Source: Lysobacterales bacterium (lineage in GTDB: Bacteria; Pseudomonadota; Gammaproteobacteria; Xanthomonadales; Xanthomonadaceae). Taken from it: 64,000 bases of DNA. A program made the translations under genes and the position numbers. Positions 9,227 through 17,725 of the stretch are shown here, piece after piece (within the stretch, counting starts at the first letter, position 1; each line of letters starts with the position of its first letter). The notes beneath the pieces are model-generated. The model was given only the letters and a program-made list of their open reading frames with translations. It did no database searches and had not been told where the DNA came from. The stretch is from assembly GCA_016718605.1 (NCBI GenBank), contig JADKCY010000002.1, positions 620,001 to 684,000 on the forward strand. Reading direction: 5' to 3'.

Positions 9227-11119
9227 ATGATTGATGCCCAGCGCTTTCCCCTACTGTCAGCTATCGCCCTCCCTGCGGACTTGCGCCAGCTCACTGAAGA
9301 CCAACTACCGCAACTTGTCGATGAGCTTCGTGGATATTTGATCGAGTCCGTAGGCAAGAGTGGTGGGCACTTTGCCGCAGGGCTTGGGGTGGTGGAGCTG
9401 ACGGTCGCTTTGCACTGGCTGTTTGACACCCCGCACGATCGTCTGGTTTGGGACGTCGGTCACCAATGCTACCCGCACAAAATCCTTACCGGACGTCGCG
9501 ATCTGATTCACACAGTCAAGCAGAAGGATGGCATTGCGCCATTCCCCAAGCGCGATGAATCCGACTACGACGCGTTTGGCGTGGGACATAGTTCAACCTC
9601 GATCTCTGCCGCCCTCGGCATGGCGGTCGCTGCCGCTCATCAAGGCGATCTGCGACAAGTCGTTGCGGTTATCGGCGATGGCGCAATGACCGCCGGGATG
9701 GCCTACGAGGCACTGAATCACGCCGGCGGCATGCAGCCAGAGCCCAATGTGCTGGTCGTTCTCAACGACAACCGCATGTCGATTTCCGAAAATGTTGGCG
9801 GCATGACCAAGATGTTTGGGCGCATGACCGCGTCGCGAACACTCAACGCGATGCGCGAAGGTGGCAAACGCCTCTTGGGTGACAAGCGCAACGCGGCCGC
9901 CCGGTTCGTGCGGCGCTGGGAGGAGCATTGGAAAGGCATGTTCGTGCCATCGACCTTGTTCGAGGAAATGGGCTTTCACTACACCGGCCCCATCGACGGC
10001 CACGATCTACCAGCCTTGGTGGCCGCACTGAAGACACTCAAATCGATGCGCGGCCCCCAACTGCTGCACATCATCACGACCAAGGGCAAAGGCTTTGAGC
10101 TCGCGGAAGAAGACCAGATCGGCTGGCATGCGGTCGGGCCATTTGATCCAACAACGGGGGTGGTGACCAAGCCCGCCGCCAAAAAGCCCACGTACACCGA
10201 TGTCTTTTCCGACTGGCTATGCGACATGGCGAGCACAGATGCACGTTTGTTGGCGATAACGCCAGCCATGCGCGAAGGCTCCGGACTGGTGCGCTTCAGC
10301 AAGGAATACCCGCAGCGCTATTTCGATGTGGCGATTGCCGAGCAACATGCGGTTACGTTGGCAGCTGGCATGGCTTGCGAAGGCGCCAAGCCGGTTGTCG
10401 CCATTTACTCGACATTCCTGCAGCGCGCCTATGACCAACTTATTCACGATGTTGCCCTGCAAAATCTTGACGTGCTGTTCGCAATTGATCGCGCCGGCAT
10501 CGTCGGCCCCGATGGCGCAACGCACGCCGGGAGTTTTGATCTCAGCTTTCTGCGCTGCATCCCGAACATGATCGTGATGGCACCGTCTGACGAAGCCGAA
10601 TGTCGCCGCATGCTCACCACCGGCTTTCTGCACGCGGGTCCGGCCGCAGTGCGCTATCCACGCGGCAGCGGTACGGGCGTCGCAGCAGGTGAGAGTCTGG
10701 CGCCATTCCCGATCGGCAAGGCTGAAATGCGGCGTGCCGGATATGGTATTGCCCTGCTCGCATTTGGCGCGCTGCTGCCGGCTGCCGAGGCTGCCGCCAA
10801 GGAGCTGAATGCCACCGTGGTCAACATGCGCTTTGTCCAGCCGCTTGATCGCGAGGTGATCCTCGAGCTTGCGCGCACACATCAAGCGTTCGTGACGCTG
10901 GAAGACAATGCGATCGCGGGCGGCGCAGGATCCGCCGTTTTGGAGCTGCTCGCAACGGAAGGACTGGCAATGCCGACGCTGGTACTTGGCCTGCCAGACC
11001 GCTATCTGGAACACGCCAGTCGCGAGCAATTGCTCATGGAAGTTGGCCTGGATGCAGCAGGCGTCGTGCGGCAAATCCGCGCACGCTTTCCGACACTAGC
11101 CTTGGCGTCAAGCGCCTGA
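9227..11119 (+). CDS. dxs: 1-deoxy-D-xylulose-5-phosphate synthase
   Basis: Thiamine-diphosphate enzyme joining pyruvate and glyceraldehyde-3-phosphate in the first step of the MEP isoprenoid pathway. The 630-residue length is typical. Visible motifs include WDVGHQCYPHKILTGRRD, GHSSTSISAALGMA and the TPP-binding GDGAMTAGMAYEALNHAG, then the transketolase pyrimidine-binding block FDVAIAEQHAVTLAAGMA. The gene is flanked by unrelated genes and converges with the response-regulator gene. Confidence 0.98.
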   Translation: MIDAQRFPLLSAIALPADLRQLTEDQLPQLVDELRGYLIESVGKSGGHFAAGLGVVELTVALHWLFDTPHDRLVWDVGHQCYPHKILTGRRDLIHTVKQKDGIAPFPKRDESDYDAFGVGHSSTSISAALGMAVAAAHQGDLRQVVAVIGDGAMTAGMAYEALNHAGGMQPEPNVLVVLNDNRMSISENVGGMTKMFGRMTASRTLNAMREGGKRLLGDKRNAAARFVRRWEEHWKGMFVPSTLFEEMGFHYTGPIDGHDLPALVAALKTLKSMRGPQLLHIITTKGKGFELAEEDQIGWHAVGPFDPTTGVVTKPAAKKPTYTDVFSDWLCDMASTDARLLAITPAMREGSGLVRFSKEYPQRYFDVAIAEQHAVTLAAGMACEGAKPVVAIYSTFLQRAYDQLIHDVALQNLDVLFAIDRAGIVGPDGATHAGSFDLSFLRCIPNMIVMAPSDEAECRRMLTTGFLHAGPAAVRYPRGSGTGVAAGESLAPFPIGKAEMRRAGYGIALLAFGALLPAAEAAAKELNATVVNMRFVQPLDREVILELARTHQAFVTLEDNAIAGGAGSAVLELLATEGLAMPTLVLGLPDRYLEHASREQLLMEVGLDAAGVVRQIRARFPTLALASSA

Positions 11120-11164
11120 TCGAAACGGTGTGTGAACGACGTCAGTCACCTGCCGGAGAGCGCG

Positions 11165-11863
11165 CTACTGACTCTCCAAGCGGTAGCCGTGCTGATACAC
11201 CGCATTCAAACGCCAACCATGTTCACCCGCCAGCTCCAACTTCTTGCGCAATCGACTGATATGCGTATCGACGGTGCGTGTGGCCACATCATTGCGGATA
11301 TTCCAGACCCCTTCCAGCAAGGCATCACGGCTGACCACGCGACCACGGCGACGAAACAGGAATGCCGCCAAATCGAACTCGCGCTCCGTCAGGACCACAT
11401 CGCGCTCACTCAGGGTGATCCGCCGTTTGCCGAAATCGATCCGATAGGGCGGCAACTCCTCAACCGCGCCACCTTCATTGACCAAGCCCATACGACGCAA
11501 CATGGCACCAACGCGAGCAAGCAACTCTCCTTGGCGCGCGGGTTTGGTCAGATAGTCGTCTGCACCCGCTTTCAAGCCGTCGATGATGTCGGCTTCGTCG
11601 TTGCGCGCGGTCAGAAAGATCACCGGTAACCGGGTATGCCCCTCGGCGCGCAGCCATTTGAGGACCTCCAAACCGCTTTCGTCCGGCAGGTTCCAGTCGA
11701 GCAACAGGAGATCCACTGCCTCCACTCCCAACTTGCGACGGAAGTCTGCAGCATCCTGATAGACCCGGACGTTGTAACCAGCGTTTTCGAGCCAATAACT
11801 GAACAACACCGCCTGATCCGGGTCGTCTTCCACCAATCCGATCAGGCCCGTCTTGTCACTCAT
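11165..11863 (-). CDS. OmpR-family response regulator
   Basis: A 232-residue two-domain regulator. The receiver domain (1-~120) has the acidic pair EDD, the phospho-acceptor Asp in LLLLDWNLPDESG, the conserved Thr in FLTARND and Lys in DDYLTKPA. The C-terminal winged helix (~135-230) shows the recognition region TRTVDTHISRLRKKLE. It should bind DNA as a phosphorylated dimer. No histidine kinase lies beside it, so it is an orphan here. It converges with dxs with 45 bases between and no clear terminator. Confidence 0.9.
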   Translation of the reverse strand: MSDKTGLIGLVEDDPDQAVLFSYWLENAGYNVRVYQDAADFRRKLGVEAVDLLLLDWNLPDESGLEVLKWLRAEGHTRLPVIFLTARNDEADIIDGLKAGADDYLTKPARQGELLARVGAMLRRMGLVNEGGAVEELPPYRIDFGKRRITLSERDVVLTEREFDLAAFLFRRRGRVVSRDALLEGVWNIRNDVATRTVDTHISRLRKKLELAGEHGWRLNAVYQHGYRLESQ

Positions 11864-11913
11864 GTGAAAGAATCCTCAACGCGTGCGGCCAACGGAAAAC
11901 AAATGTGACGGCA

Positions 11914-12804
11914 CTATAGCGCCAGCGGCGCTTGCGGGGAATCACTGAATACCGAAAACAAAGCGCGATAGCCCTCTCGATAGCTCGGGTAATGCCATTC
12001 GAATCCCGCATCCAGCAATATCCGCGGCCTCAGTCGGCGTCCGGATGCGCGGACGGACAAGTTGACGTCGCTGATTGGTTCACCGCGCTGCAGGGCCGCA
12101 AGATCACGCAAAACATCACACTCAAGGGCTGGGCATGGATCCGTCGCAATGACTTGCGCAGGTGGATCGGCGTGTCCGGCGCACCAACAAAGTGCGCGAG
12201 CCGCATCGTCGATGTGGATTCGATGTGTCCAACGCGGTTCGCCGAACTCGCCACGGCGCGCCCGATCCCAAAGCATCCGCCGACCAGGCCCATACAGACC
12301 CGAGCAACGCAATGCGGTCAGGTGCGATACCTGTGAACGCAGAGAGTGTTCGGCTTCGAGCAGAATTTCGCCATTGAAACGACTTGGCTGCGCATCAATG
12401 AAATCGTCGATCCAACCGTCTTCAGCGGCCGACTGTTGCTCGCCATAGACCGCCGTACTGGAGACAAAGATCCAGCGTGGCGCGTTCACGTAACGAGCGG
12501 CGGCGGCGGGAAGATCCACGTAGCAGGCACGATAGGCATCCGGCGTGCGCAGCGCGGGAGTCAATGCAACCACAACCAGATCAACCGCGGGCGGCAGGCA
12601 ACGGAGCGCATCGGGGTTGGCCAGATCGAGCGCCATCGTCTGACAGCCTGGGAGCGCAAAGCTCCGCCGCCGAACACCGGTGACACGGAACCCGTCCACA
12701 CGCAGCAATCCCGCCGCACGACTGCCGAGATCACCGCAACCGAGAATCAACGCATGCGGCGCAGAGGACTCACCGACACCCAGATCAACCACCCGAGGAA
12801 GCAA
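11914..12804 (-). CDS. NAD-dependent epimerase/dehydratase-like (SDR, YeeZ type)
   Basis: A 296-residue extended SDR. The N-terminal Rossmann motif reads LILGCGDLGSRAAGLL and the catalytic-site region reads FVSSTAVYGE, but a clear YxxxK is not visible, as in YeeZ-like members. The open frame begins with TTG at 12804; a GTG a few codons in is an alternative, so the start is uncertain. It overlaps the end of xrtH by about 20 bases, which implies co-transcription from the xrtH side. Substrate unknown. Confidence 0.75.
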   Translation of the reverse strand: MLPRVVDLGVGESSAPHALILGCGDLGSRAAGLLRVDGFRVTGVRRRSFALPGCQTMALDLANPDALRCLPPAVDLVVVALTPALRTPDAYRACYVDLPAAAARYVNAPRWIFVSSTAVYGEQQSAAEDGWIDDFIDAQPSRFNGEILLEAEHSLRSQVSHLTALRCSGLYGPGRRMLWDRARRGEFGEPRWTHRIHIDDAARALCWCAGHADPPAQVIATDPCPALECDVLRDLAALQRGEPISDVNLSVRASGRRLRPRILLDAGFEWHYPSYREGYRALFSVFSDSPQAPLAL

Positions 12805-13333
12805 CCACGCGCGCAGGTTTTGGCAGATAGCGCAACCAGATCAACCACACCCCGAGCGCGTCGAGGATGATCAGCGCCTGCCAGAGGTAGAGATGAAACC
12901 AGTCAAACCAGTGACGATCCCACTGCCCCAAGTAGAACAGGCTGATGATGCGAACGACATTGAGCGCCTGGATCGCGAAAAAACCAATCACCGCACCGTA
13001 GAACTTCAGCCGCCAAGGCGCAGGGAACGCTCCCAGCGCCGCGATCAGAATAATGACCGCCTCAATGCCGTCGCATCCGGGCGCAATTTGCACCGCAAAG
13101 CCGGTACTGAGGCTCTGGATCACATCACCCGTTGCCAGAACGTCTTTGTCAAACAGCGTGATCAGGGTGGTGCTAACCGCCGCCAACGCACTGGTGAACG
13201 GCAGAGTGAAGTACTCGTGGGCAAACTCGGTGATACGAAACGAGAACATCGCCACCAGCAAGCCCATGAACAGGACAAAGAATCGCAGCATTGCAAGGAG
13301 TATCCAGAAGACCTTATCCCGCAATGCTAGCAT
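12785..13333 (-). CDS. xrtH: Exosortase H
   Basis: Integral membrane cysteine transpeptidase of the exosortase superfamily, which processes C-terminal sorting signals. With the start at 13333 the protein is 182 residues with several membrane helices. The three catalytic residues are in order: Cys in PGCDGIEAV, Arg in LNVVRIISL and His in WFHLYLWQA. Size and motif spacing fit the short XrtH type, known for IPTLxxWG-type targets. The frame continues upstream to 13531, but that part overlaps aroK antisense. The start codon sits 6 bases from the divergent aroK start, so each promoter must lie inside the neighbouring gene. Confidence 0.85.
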   Translation of the reverse strand: MLALRDKVFWILLAMLRFFVLFMGLLVAMFSFRITEFAHEYFTLPFTSALAAVSTTLITLFDKDVLATGDVIQSLSTGFAVQIAPGCDGIEAVIILIAALGAFPAPWRLKFYGAVIGFFAIQALNVVRIISLFYLGQWDRHWFDWFHLYLWQALIILDALGVWLIWLRYLPKPARVVASSGG

Positions 13334-13339
13334 CGCTGC

Positions 13340-13894
13340 ATGAATCCGGCGTCGAATCTCATCCTGGTTGGCCCGATGGGCGCAGGCAAAAGCACGATTG
13401 GCAAGCGCGTAGCGAAACGTCTGGAGCTGCCGTTCTTTGATGCCGATCACGAAATTGAGCAGCGTGCAGGTGTGCCAGTCAGTGTCATATTCGAACTGCA
13501 GGGCGAAAGTGAATTCCGACGTCGCGAACATGAGGTTCTTGCCGCCCTTTGCGACTCATCCGGCTGCGTGATCGCGACGGGCGGTGGGGCCGTTCTACTG
13601 GCGCAAAACCGTGATCTTTTGCGGCGCAGCGGTTTTGTGGTCTATCTGCGCGCGTCGGTTGAACAGCAACTGCAACGCCTGCGGCATGACACCACACGTC
13701 CGCTGCTGGCAACGCCTGACCGTGAGCTGCGACTGCGCGAGATGGCAAAACAACGCGGTTCGCTCTATCGCGAAACAGCCGATCTGGTATTCGAATCGGA
13801 TCAAACACATGCGACGAAGGCCGCTGATCGCCTTTGGCATGTGCTGAATCGACGCTGGAAACGCGCGCCGGATTCACGCACCTTGGGACCATGA
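13340..13894 (+). CDS. aroK: Shikimate kinase
   Basis: Phosphorylates shikimate at the 3-hydroxyl with ATP in the shikimate pathway. 184 residues, normal length. The Walker A/P-loop is GPMGAGKSTIGKR at residues 11-23; DxD appears in FFDADHEIE and the shikimate-binding region in GGGAVL. It is followed directly by aroB with overlapping stop and start region, forming an aroKB operon as in E. coli. No Shine-Dalgarno is visible before the ATG, which lies 6 bases from the divergent xrtH start. Confidence 0.96.
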   Translation: MNPASNLILVGPMGAGKSTIGKRVAKRLELPFFDADHEIEQRAGVPVSVIFELQGESEFRRREHEVLAALCDSSGCVIATGGGAVLLAQNRDLLRRSGFVVYLRASVEQQLQRLRHDTTRPLLATPDRELRLREMAKQRGSLYRETADLVFESDQTHATKAADRLWHVLNRRWKRAPDSRTLGP

Positions 13895-13896
13895 CC

Positions 13897-14973
13897 ATGC
13901 ACACCCAACACGTCGAACTTGCACAGCGCCGCTATCCCATCCACATCGGCAAAGGTCTTCTGAATCGGCCTGAGCTCTGGTTGCCCAGCTTGCGCGGGCG
14001 CCAAGTACTGGTCATCAGCGACACGAATGTCGCTCCGCATTACTTGGCACCTGTTGCCGCAGCGCTTCGCTCAACCGGACGACAGTTCGACACGCTGATA
14101 CTGCCACCGGGTGAACAGGAGAAAACCCTGCAGCGCTTTGCAGAGGCGCTGGATGCGCTGGCGAGACTGCGCGCCAACCGAGATGCCTGTGTCATTGCCT
14201 TGGGTGGCGGCGTGATCGGCGACCTAGCAGGCTTCGCAGCGGCTTGCTGGATGCGCGGCATCGATTTTCTGCAGATTCCCACCACCCTGTTGGCGATGGT
14301 GGACTCGTCGGTGGGTGGAAAGACCGCTGTGGACTTGCCGCAAGGCAAGAACCTTGTCGGCGCCTTTCACCAACCCTGCGCCGTTATTTCCGACATCGAC
14401 ACTCTGCAGACACTGCCGATGCGAGAGCTTTCAGCCGGCTTGGCTGAAGTCGTCAAATACGGCGCAATCTTTGACGCAGCGTTCCTGCATTGGCTGGAAC
14501 AGCACGCAGACGCCCTGCTGGACCGTCAACCGGACGCGATTGGTGAAGCGATTGCAAGAAGCTGCCAATTCAAGGCCGAGGTCGTTGCGCGTGATGAAAC
14601 CGAGCAAGGCGATCGTGCCTTGCTTAATTTTGGACACACCTTTGGACATGCACTGGAAACCGCCACCGACTATGGCAGCCTGCTGCATGGCGAAGCGGTG
14701 GCGATCGGCATGCTGATGGCCGCGCGCCTTTCAGCGAATCTGGGGCGATCCAGCCTTGCTGACACCGAGCGCTTGCGCCAACTCCTGATCCGTCTGCGCT
14801 TGCCGGTGGACCGTCCCGACGGTCCATCACCGAGCCAATTGCTTGAGTTGATGCGACTCGACAAGAAGTCACTATCCGGCGAACTGCGTCTGGTTCTTTG
14901 GCGTGGCATCGGGCACGCAGAGATTGTTCGCGATGTACCGGAGCTGGCGGTGCGTGAGGTGCTGATGCGCTGA
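13897..14973 (+). CDS. aroB: 3-dehydroquinate synthase
   Basis: NAD- and metal-dependent cyclisation of DAHP to 3-dehydroquinate. About 358 residues. Visible blocks are LGGGVIGDLAGFAAACWMRG, PTTLLAMVDSSVGGKTAVD, and the metal-ligand region NFGHTFGHALE. Two ATGs compete: 13891, overlapping the aroK stop as ATGA, and 13897, with GGGA eight bases upstream. The latter gives the family's usual N-terminus and is preferred. Translational coupling with aroK is likely. Confidence 0.96.
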   Translation: MHTQHVELAQRRYPIHIGKGLLNRPELWLPSLRGRQVLVISDTNVAPHYLAPVAAALRSTGRQFDTLILPPGEQEKTLQRFAEALDALARLRANRDACVIALGGGVIGDLAGFAAACWMRGIDFLQIPTTLLAMVDSSVGGKTAVDLPQGKNLVGAFHQPCAVISDIDTLQTLPMRELSAGLAEVVKYGAIFDAAFLHWLEQHADALLDRQPDAIGEAIARSCQFKAEVVARDETEQGDRALLNFGHTFGHALETATDYGSLLHGEAVAIGMLMAARLSANLGRSSLADTERLRQLLIRLRLPVDRPDGPSPSQLLELMRLDKKSLSGELRLVLWRGIGHAEIVRDVPELAVREVLMR

Positions 14974-15034
14974 AACACGGTCAACAGGGCAACAGATTTG
15001 TCGCGATGGCACTCGGGCTGGATAGAATGGCGGT

Positions 15035-15292
15035 ATGCGCATCTTTCTCCAACAACCACCCCTTGCGGGTGAGAACCCGAAGTTCGTCAAGTTGAGTCTG
15101 GAACAGGATCTCTTCGGTGGCTGGTTTCTTGATCGCGAAGCCGGCCTGATGGGCGGCCGAAGCACACGTAAGCGTGAAGTGTTTACCGAGGCAGGACTGG
15201 CCATTGCGGCCTTCGAATCGGCGCGCGACCAACAACTGAAACGCGGCTTTCGAGTGATGTTTGCCGAAGGCGCAGAGGCCCCACGTCAATGA
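15035..15292 (+). CDS. WGR-domain-like mini-protein
   Basis: An 85-residue protein consisting of one small domain with phrases FVKLSLEQDLFGGWFLDREAG, GGRSTRKREVFT and QLKRGFRVMF. This pattern matches the WGR domain (strand-turn-strand ending in GRSxxxxE), although the WGR tripeptide itself reads AGL here. WGR domains occur in PARPs and MolR-type proteins and bind nucleic acid in eukaryotes; the role of stand-alone bacterial copies is unclear. The stop codon overlaps the hemE start (ATGA), so the two are translationally coupled. Confidence 0.75.
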   Translation: MRIFLQQPPLAGENPKFVKLSLEQDLFGGWFLDREAGLMGGRSTRKREVFTEAGLAIAAFESARDQQLKRGFRVMFAEGAEAPRQ

Positions 15293-16356
15293 ACTTCGCC
15301 CCACTCAAGAACGACCGATTCCTGCGCGCATTGCGTCGCCAACCCGTCGATGCGACTCCGGTCTGGATCATGCGGCAAGCAGGTCGCTACTTGCCCGAAT
15401 ATCGCGCAACCCGCGCCCGTGCCGGCAGCTTTCTAGCATTGGCAAAAACACCCGAACTGGCCTGCGAAGTCACCTTGCAGCCGCTGGATCGGTTTGACTT
15501 GGATGCCGCCATTCTGTTTTCCGACATCCTGACCGTGCCGGATGCCATGGGACTAGGCCTCTACTTCGCGGACGGCGAAGGCCCAAAATTCGAGCGCCCA
15601 ATTCGCAGCGAGGCAGACGTCAATCGCTTGGCAGTACCGGACATGGCATCTGAACTTGGCTATGTCATGGATGCGGTGACGCTGATTCGACGTGAGCTAC
15701 AGGGCCGCGTTCCGCTGATCGGTTTTTCCGGCAGTCCCTGGACTCTGGCCTGTTACATGGTTGAGGGCGGTGGATCCGAGAACTTCTCGCGGATCAAGGC
15801 GATGGCGCTCAACTCCCCACAGGTCCTGCACAAATTACTCGCGGTCACCACAGACGCGGTGATCGCTTATCTTGCCGCGCAGCGTGCCGCAGGTGCGCAG
15901 GCGCTGCAGGTGTTCGACACCTGGGGTGGCGTTTTGTCGCCCCGACTTTACAGAGAGTTTTCACTGCATTACATGGCGCGCATCGCCGCGGAATTGGATC
16001 GTGGCACTGACGAACAGAACACGCCCCTGATTTTGTTTGGCAAGGGCAACGCGGCGTATTTGGAAGCATTGGCGGCAACCGGCACCGAGGCAGTGGGTGT
16101 CGACTGGCTGGTCGATCTTGGCGAAGCGCGCGCACGCACCCGTGGATGCGTAGCCCTGCAGGGCAATTTGGATCCCGTCACCCTTTACGCGGAACCCGAA
16201 ACCATCCGCACGGAAGTCGCCGCCACACTAGATTCCTACGGACACGGACCTGGTCACGTATTCAATTTGGGACACGGCGTATCGCCGGACATGAACCCGG
16301 ATCACGTTCGCGTTCTGGTCGATGCGGTCCACGAATACTCGTCAAATAAAATATGA
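15289..16356 (+). CDS. hemE: Uroporphyrinogen decarboxylase
   Basis: Decarboxylates uroporphyrinogen III to coproporphyrinogen III in heme synthesis. 355 residues. The signature IMRQAGRYLPEYR lies near residues 24-36 and the second signature GFSGSPWTLACYMVEGG follows near 145-161. The ATG overlaps the stop of the WGR-like gene. The coding region ends just before an AT-rich stretch containing the candidate small-RNA promoter. Confidence 0.98.
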   Translation: MNFAPLKNDRFLRALRRQPVDATPVWIMRQAGRYLPEYRATRARAGSFLALAKTPELACEVTLQPLDRFDLDAAILFSDILTVPDAMGLGLYFADGEGPKFERPIRSEADVNRLAVPDMASELGYVMDAVTLIRRELQGRVPLIGFSGSPWTLACYMVEGGGSENFSRIKAMALNSPQVLHKLLAVTTDAVIAYLAAQRAAGAQALQVFDTWGGVLSPRLYREFSLHYMARIAAELDRGTDEQNTPLILFGKGNAAYLEALAATGTEAVGVDWLVDLGEARARTRGCVALQGNLDPVTLYAEPETIRTEVAATLDSYGHGPGHVFNLGHGVSPDMNPDHVRVLVDAVHEYSSNKI

Positions 16357-16388
16357 AAATCATTGACTTGTGAGATATTTCTAAACAC

Positions 16389-16417
16389 TTGCGAAAGAAA
16401 TAACAATGTTCTAACAT
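16389..16417 (+). promoter_or_regulatory. Sigma-70 promoter candidate for a small RNA
   Basis: TTGCGA (-35), 17 bases, then TAACAT (-10), in an unusually AT-rich stretch for this genome. It lies just downstream of hemE and has no open reading frame with a ribosome binding site after it; a strong terminator ends the unit about 80 bases on. Confidence 0.5.
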
Positions 16418-16423
16418 AAAGCC

Positions 16424-16525
16424 GTGTTCGTGACCTTACTGGACACAGCCCTGAACCATAAAAGCACTAACAATGCCGGCATTGATCCGGTTTGACGGGA
16501 GGCCAAACAGGCTTCCCGTTTTTGT
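16424..16525 (+). ncRNA. Candidate small RNA or short leader transcript
   Basis: About 100 nt between a plausible sigma-70 promoter and an intrinsic terminator. No ORF with a Shine-Dalgarno lies inside; a GTG-initiated 23-codon frame exists but has no ribosome binding site. The sequence matches no RNA family I can name. The terminator could also serve hemE read-through, in which case the segment would simply be a 3' UTR. The evidence is only the promoter-terminator pair and the base composition. Confidence 0.4.
16495..16524 (+). terminator. Rho-independent terminator
   Basis: A 10-bp stem (ACGGGAGGCC pairing with GGCTTCCCGT, one G-U pair), a five-base AAACA loop and a run of five T. Ends the candidate small RNA and any transcript reading through from hemE. 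Confidence 0.85.
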
Positions 16526-16847
16526 TTCCGCAATCTCGATGTGCGCCGCGCCGGATCATTTTTGTCGGTCTCGGCGGCGGAACGGGGATCTGATTTGAGA
16601 TCGTCACCCCAAACAGGGAGCACTGATGGTGCACGGCAGGTATGCCGCGCGAGTGAATCAATCGCGCACGCGTTAGAGTCGTCATCAAAGTATCGCGACA
16701 TGCTCCGCCCCTCGACCTTGCGACGGCGCAGGAGCGCACGTATTTCAAGAGCCAATGCGTGGGGATAACCGGCCACGACAGCACTCTCGCGCGAACGCTG
16801 CCTCACGTGCATGATGACAGTACACTGCTGCCCATCGGATTGAGGAC
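16525..16847. other. Non-coding gap
   Basis: About 320 bases without a convincing gene. Open frames on both strands are short, lack ribosome binding sites and read as Arg/Ser-rich translations. A partial inverted repeat (GGGGATC ... GATC ... CCCC) near 16575-16605 is the only structure noticed. The last part should contain the promoter of the small membrane protein gene that follows. Confidence 0.5.
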
Positions 16848-17087
16848 ATGCTACGAACCGTCGTTTTGGTCCTTGCCCTTCTTCACCTGGGGCCCGGCTT
16901 GGCATTCGCCATCGTGGCATTTGGCTGTGATGGTGCGACGCCAGCGTTGGGAAACTGGTGCGGTCGCGCATCCATCAGCAGCTTCGGGAAAATAACCGTG
17001 CTGATCTGGCTGCTGCTCGCTTCAGGCTACGCCGTTTGGATATGGATGAAACGCAGTAGCAAGGCGTCGTCATCCGCGCAAAACTAA
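16848..17087 (+). CDS. Small membrane protein
   Basis: 79 residues with two hydrophobic segments, at about 1-25 (a signal-like or first membrane helix ending LAFAIVAF) and 48-68 (ITVLIWLLLASGYAVWIWM), then a short basic/Ser-rich tail. GAGG lies just upstream of the ATG. The family is unrecognised. It probably sits in the inner membrane; no operon partner is evident. Confidence 0.6.
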   Translation: MLRTVVLVLALLHLGPGLAFAIVAFGCDGATPALGNWCGRASISSFGKITVLIWLLLASGYAVWIWMKRSSKASSSAQN

Positions 17088-17188
17088 TTACACGTAGGCA
17101 ATTGCACCACATTTGTCGGATATGCCGGCTGCAGGAAGGCTTCGCTGCGTTGCGCAACGATTTGACGCCGACAAATCGATGGACTTAA

Positions 17189-17265
17189 TGGTCGGGGCGG
17201 CCGGATTTGAACCGACGACCCTTTGCCCCCCAGGCAAATGCGCTACCAGGCTGCGCTACGCCCCG
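17189..17265 (-). tRNA. tRNA-Pro(GGG)
   Basis: 77 nt. On the minus strand the acceptor stem CGGGGCG pairs with CGCCCCG. The D-arm is GCGC...GCGC, the anticodon stem TTTGC/GCAAA closes the loop CTGGGGG (anticodon GGG), and the T-loop TTCAAAT sits in a GTCGG/CCGGC stem. The discriminator A and CCA end are encoded. It lies after merR on the same strand, the usual place for this tRNA in Xanthomonas relatives. Confidence 0.95.
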
Positions 17266-17309
17266 ACTTGATAAGCCCCCGCCAACACAAGACGTTGATC
17301 GGGCCGCGC

Positions 17310-17339
17310 ATTATAGCGCGGCAATTTCTGCTTGTCGCC
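17310..17339 (-). promoter_or_regulatory. Promoter of tRNA-Pro
   Basis: A perfect TATAAT -10 box (minus strand, 17315-17310) followed by a GC-rich discriminator (GCGCGGCCC), the pattern of stringently controlled stable-RNA promoters. A weaker -35 (GCGACA) lies about 18 bases upstream. The start would be roughly 35-40 bases ahead of the mature tRNA end. Confidence 0.65.
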
Positions 17340-17368
17340 AACCGTCTGTTGCTTGCACAGCAATCCGA

Positions 17369-17725
17369 TCAACGCTTCAACAGCTGCAGGATGTCTTCCA
17401 GCTCAAGGCGAACCTGCTTGATAAGCTGTGCCGACAAACCCGCCGCCTGCTTCCCATGCTCACCTTGCAGACGCTGCCGGGCACCCGTGATCGTAAATCC
17501 CTCGTCGTACAGCAGACCGCGAATCTGCCGAATGGTCAGCACGTCGTGGCGCTGGTAATAGCGTCGGTTGCCGCGTCGCTTGACCGGGTTGAGGCCGTCA
17601 AACTCGGTCTCCCAGTAACGCAAGACATGTGGCTTGACCTGGCACAGCTCGCTGACCTCACCAATCGTGAAGTAGCGCTTTGCCGGGATTGGCGGAAGCT
17701 CGGCGTTACTGCCCTGGTCCAGCAT
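17369..17725 (-). CDS. MerR-family transcriptional regulator
   Basis: A 118-residue regulator with the MerR helix-turn-helix and wing near residues 18-60 (IGEVSELCQVKPHVLRYWE, RRGNRRYYQRHDV), followed by a C-terminal coiled-coil dimerisation helix. No metal-binding cysteine pair is present at the C-terminus, so a classical metal sensor is unlikely. It overlaps the 3' end of ihfA by about 20 bases and is the last protein gene of the thrS-pheST-ihfA operon, where a MerR gene of this type is conserved in many gammaproteobacteria. Confidence 0.9.
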   Translation of the reverse strand: MLDQGSNAELPPIPAKRYFTIGEVSELCQVKPHVLRYWETEFDGLNPVKRRGNRRYYQRHDVLTIRQIRGLLYDEGFTITGARQRLQGEHGKQAAGLSAQLIKQVRLELEDILQLLKR

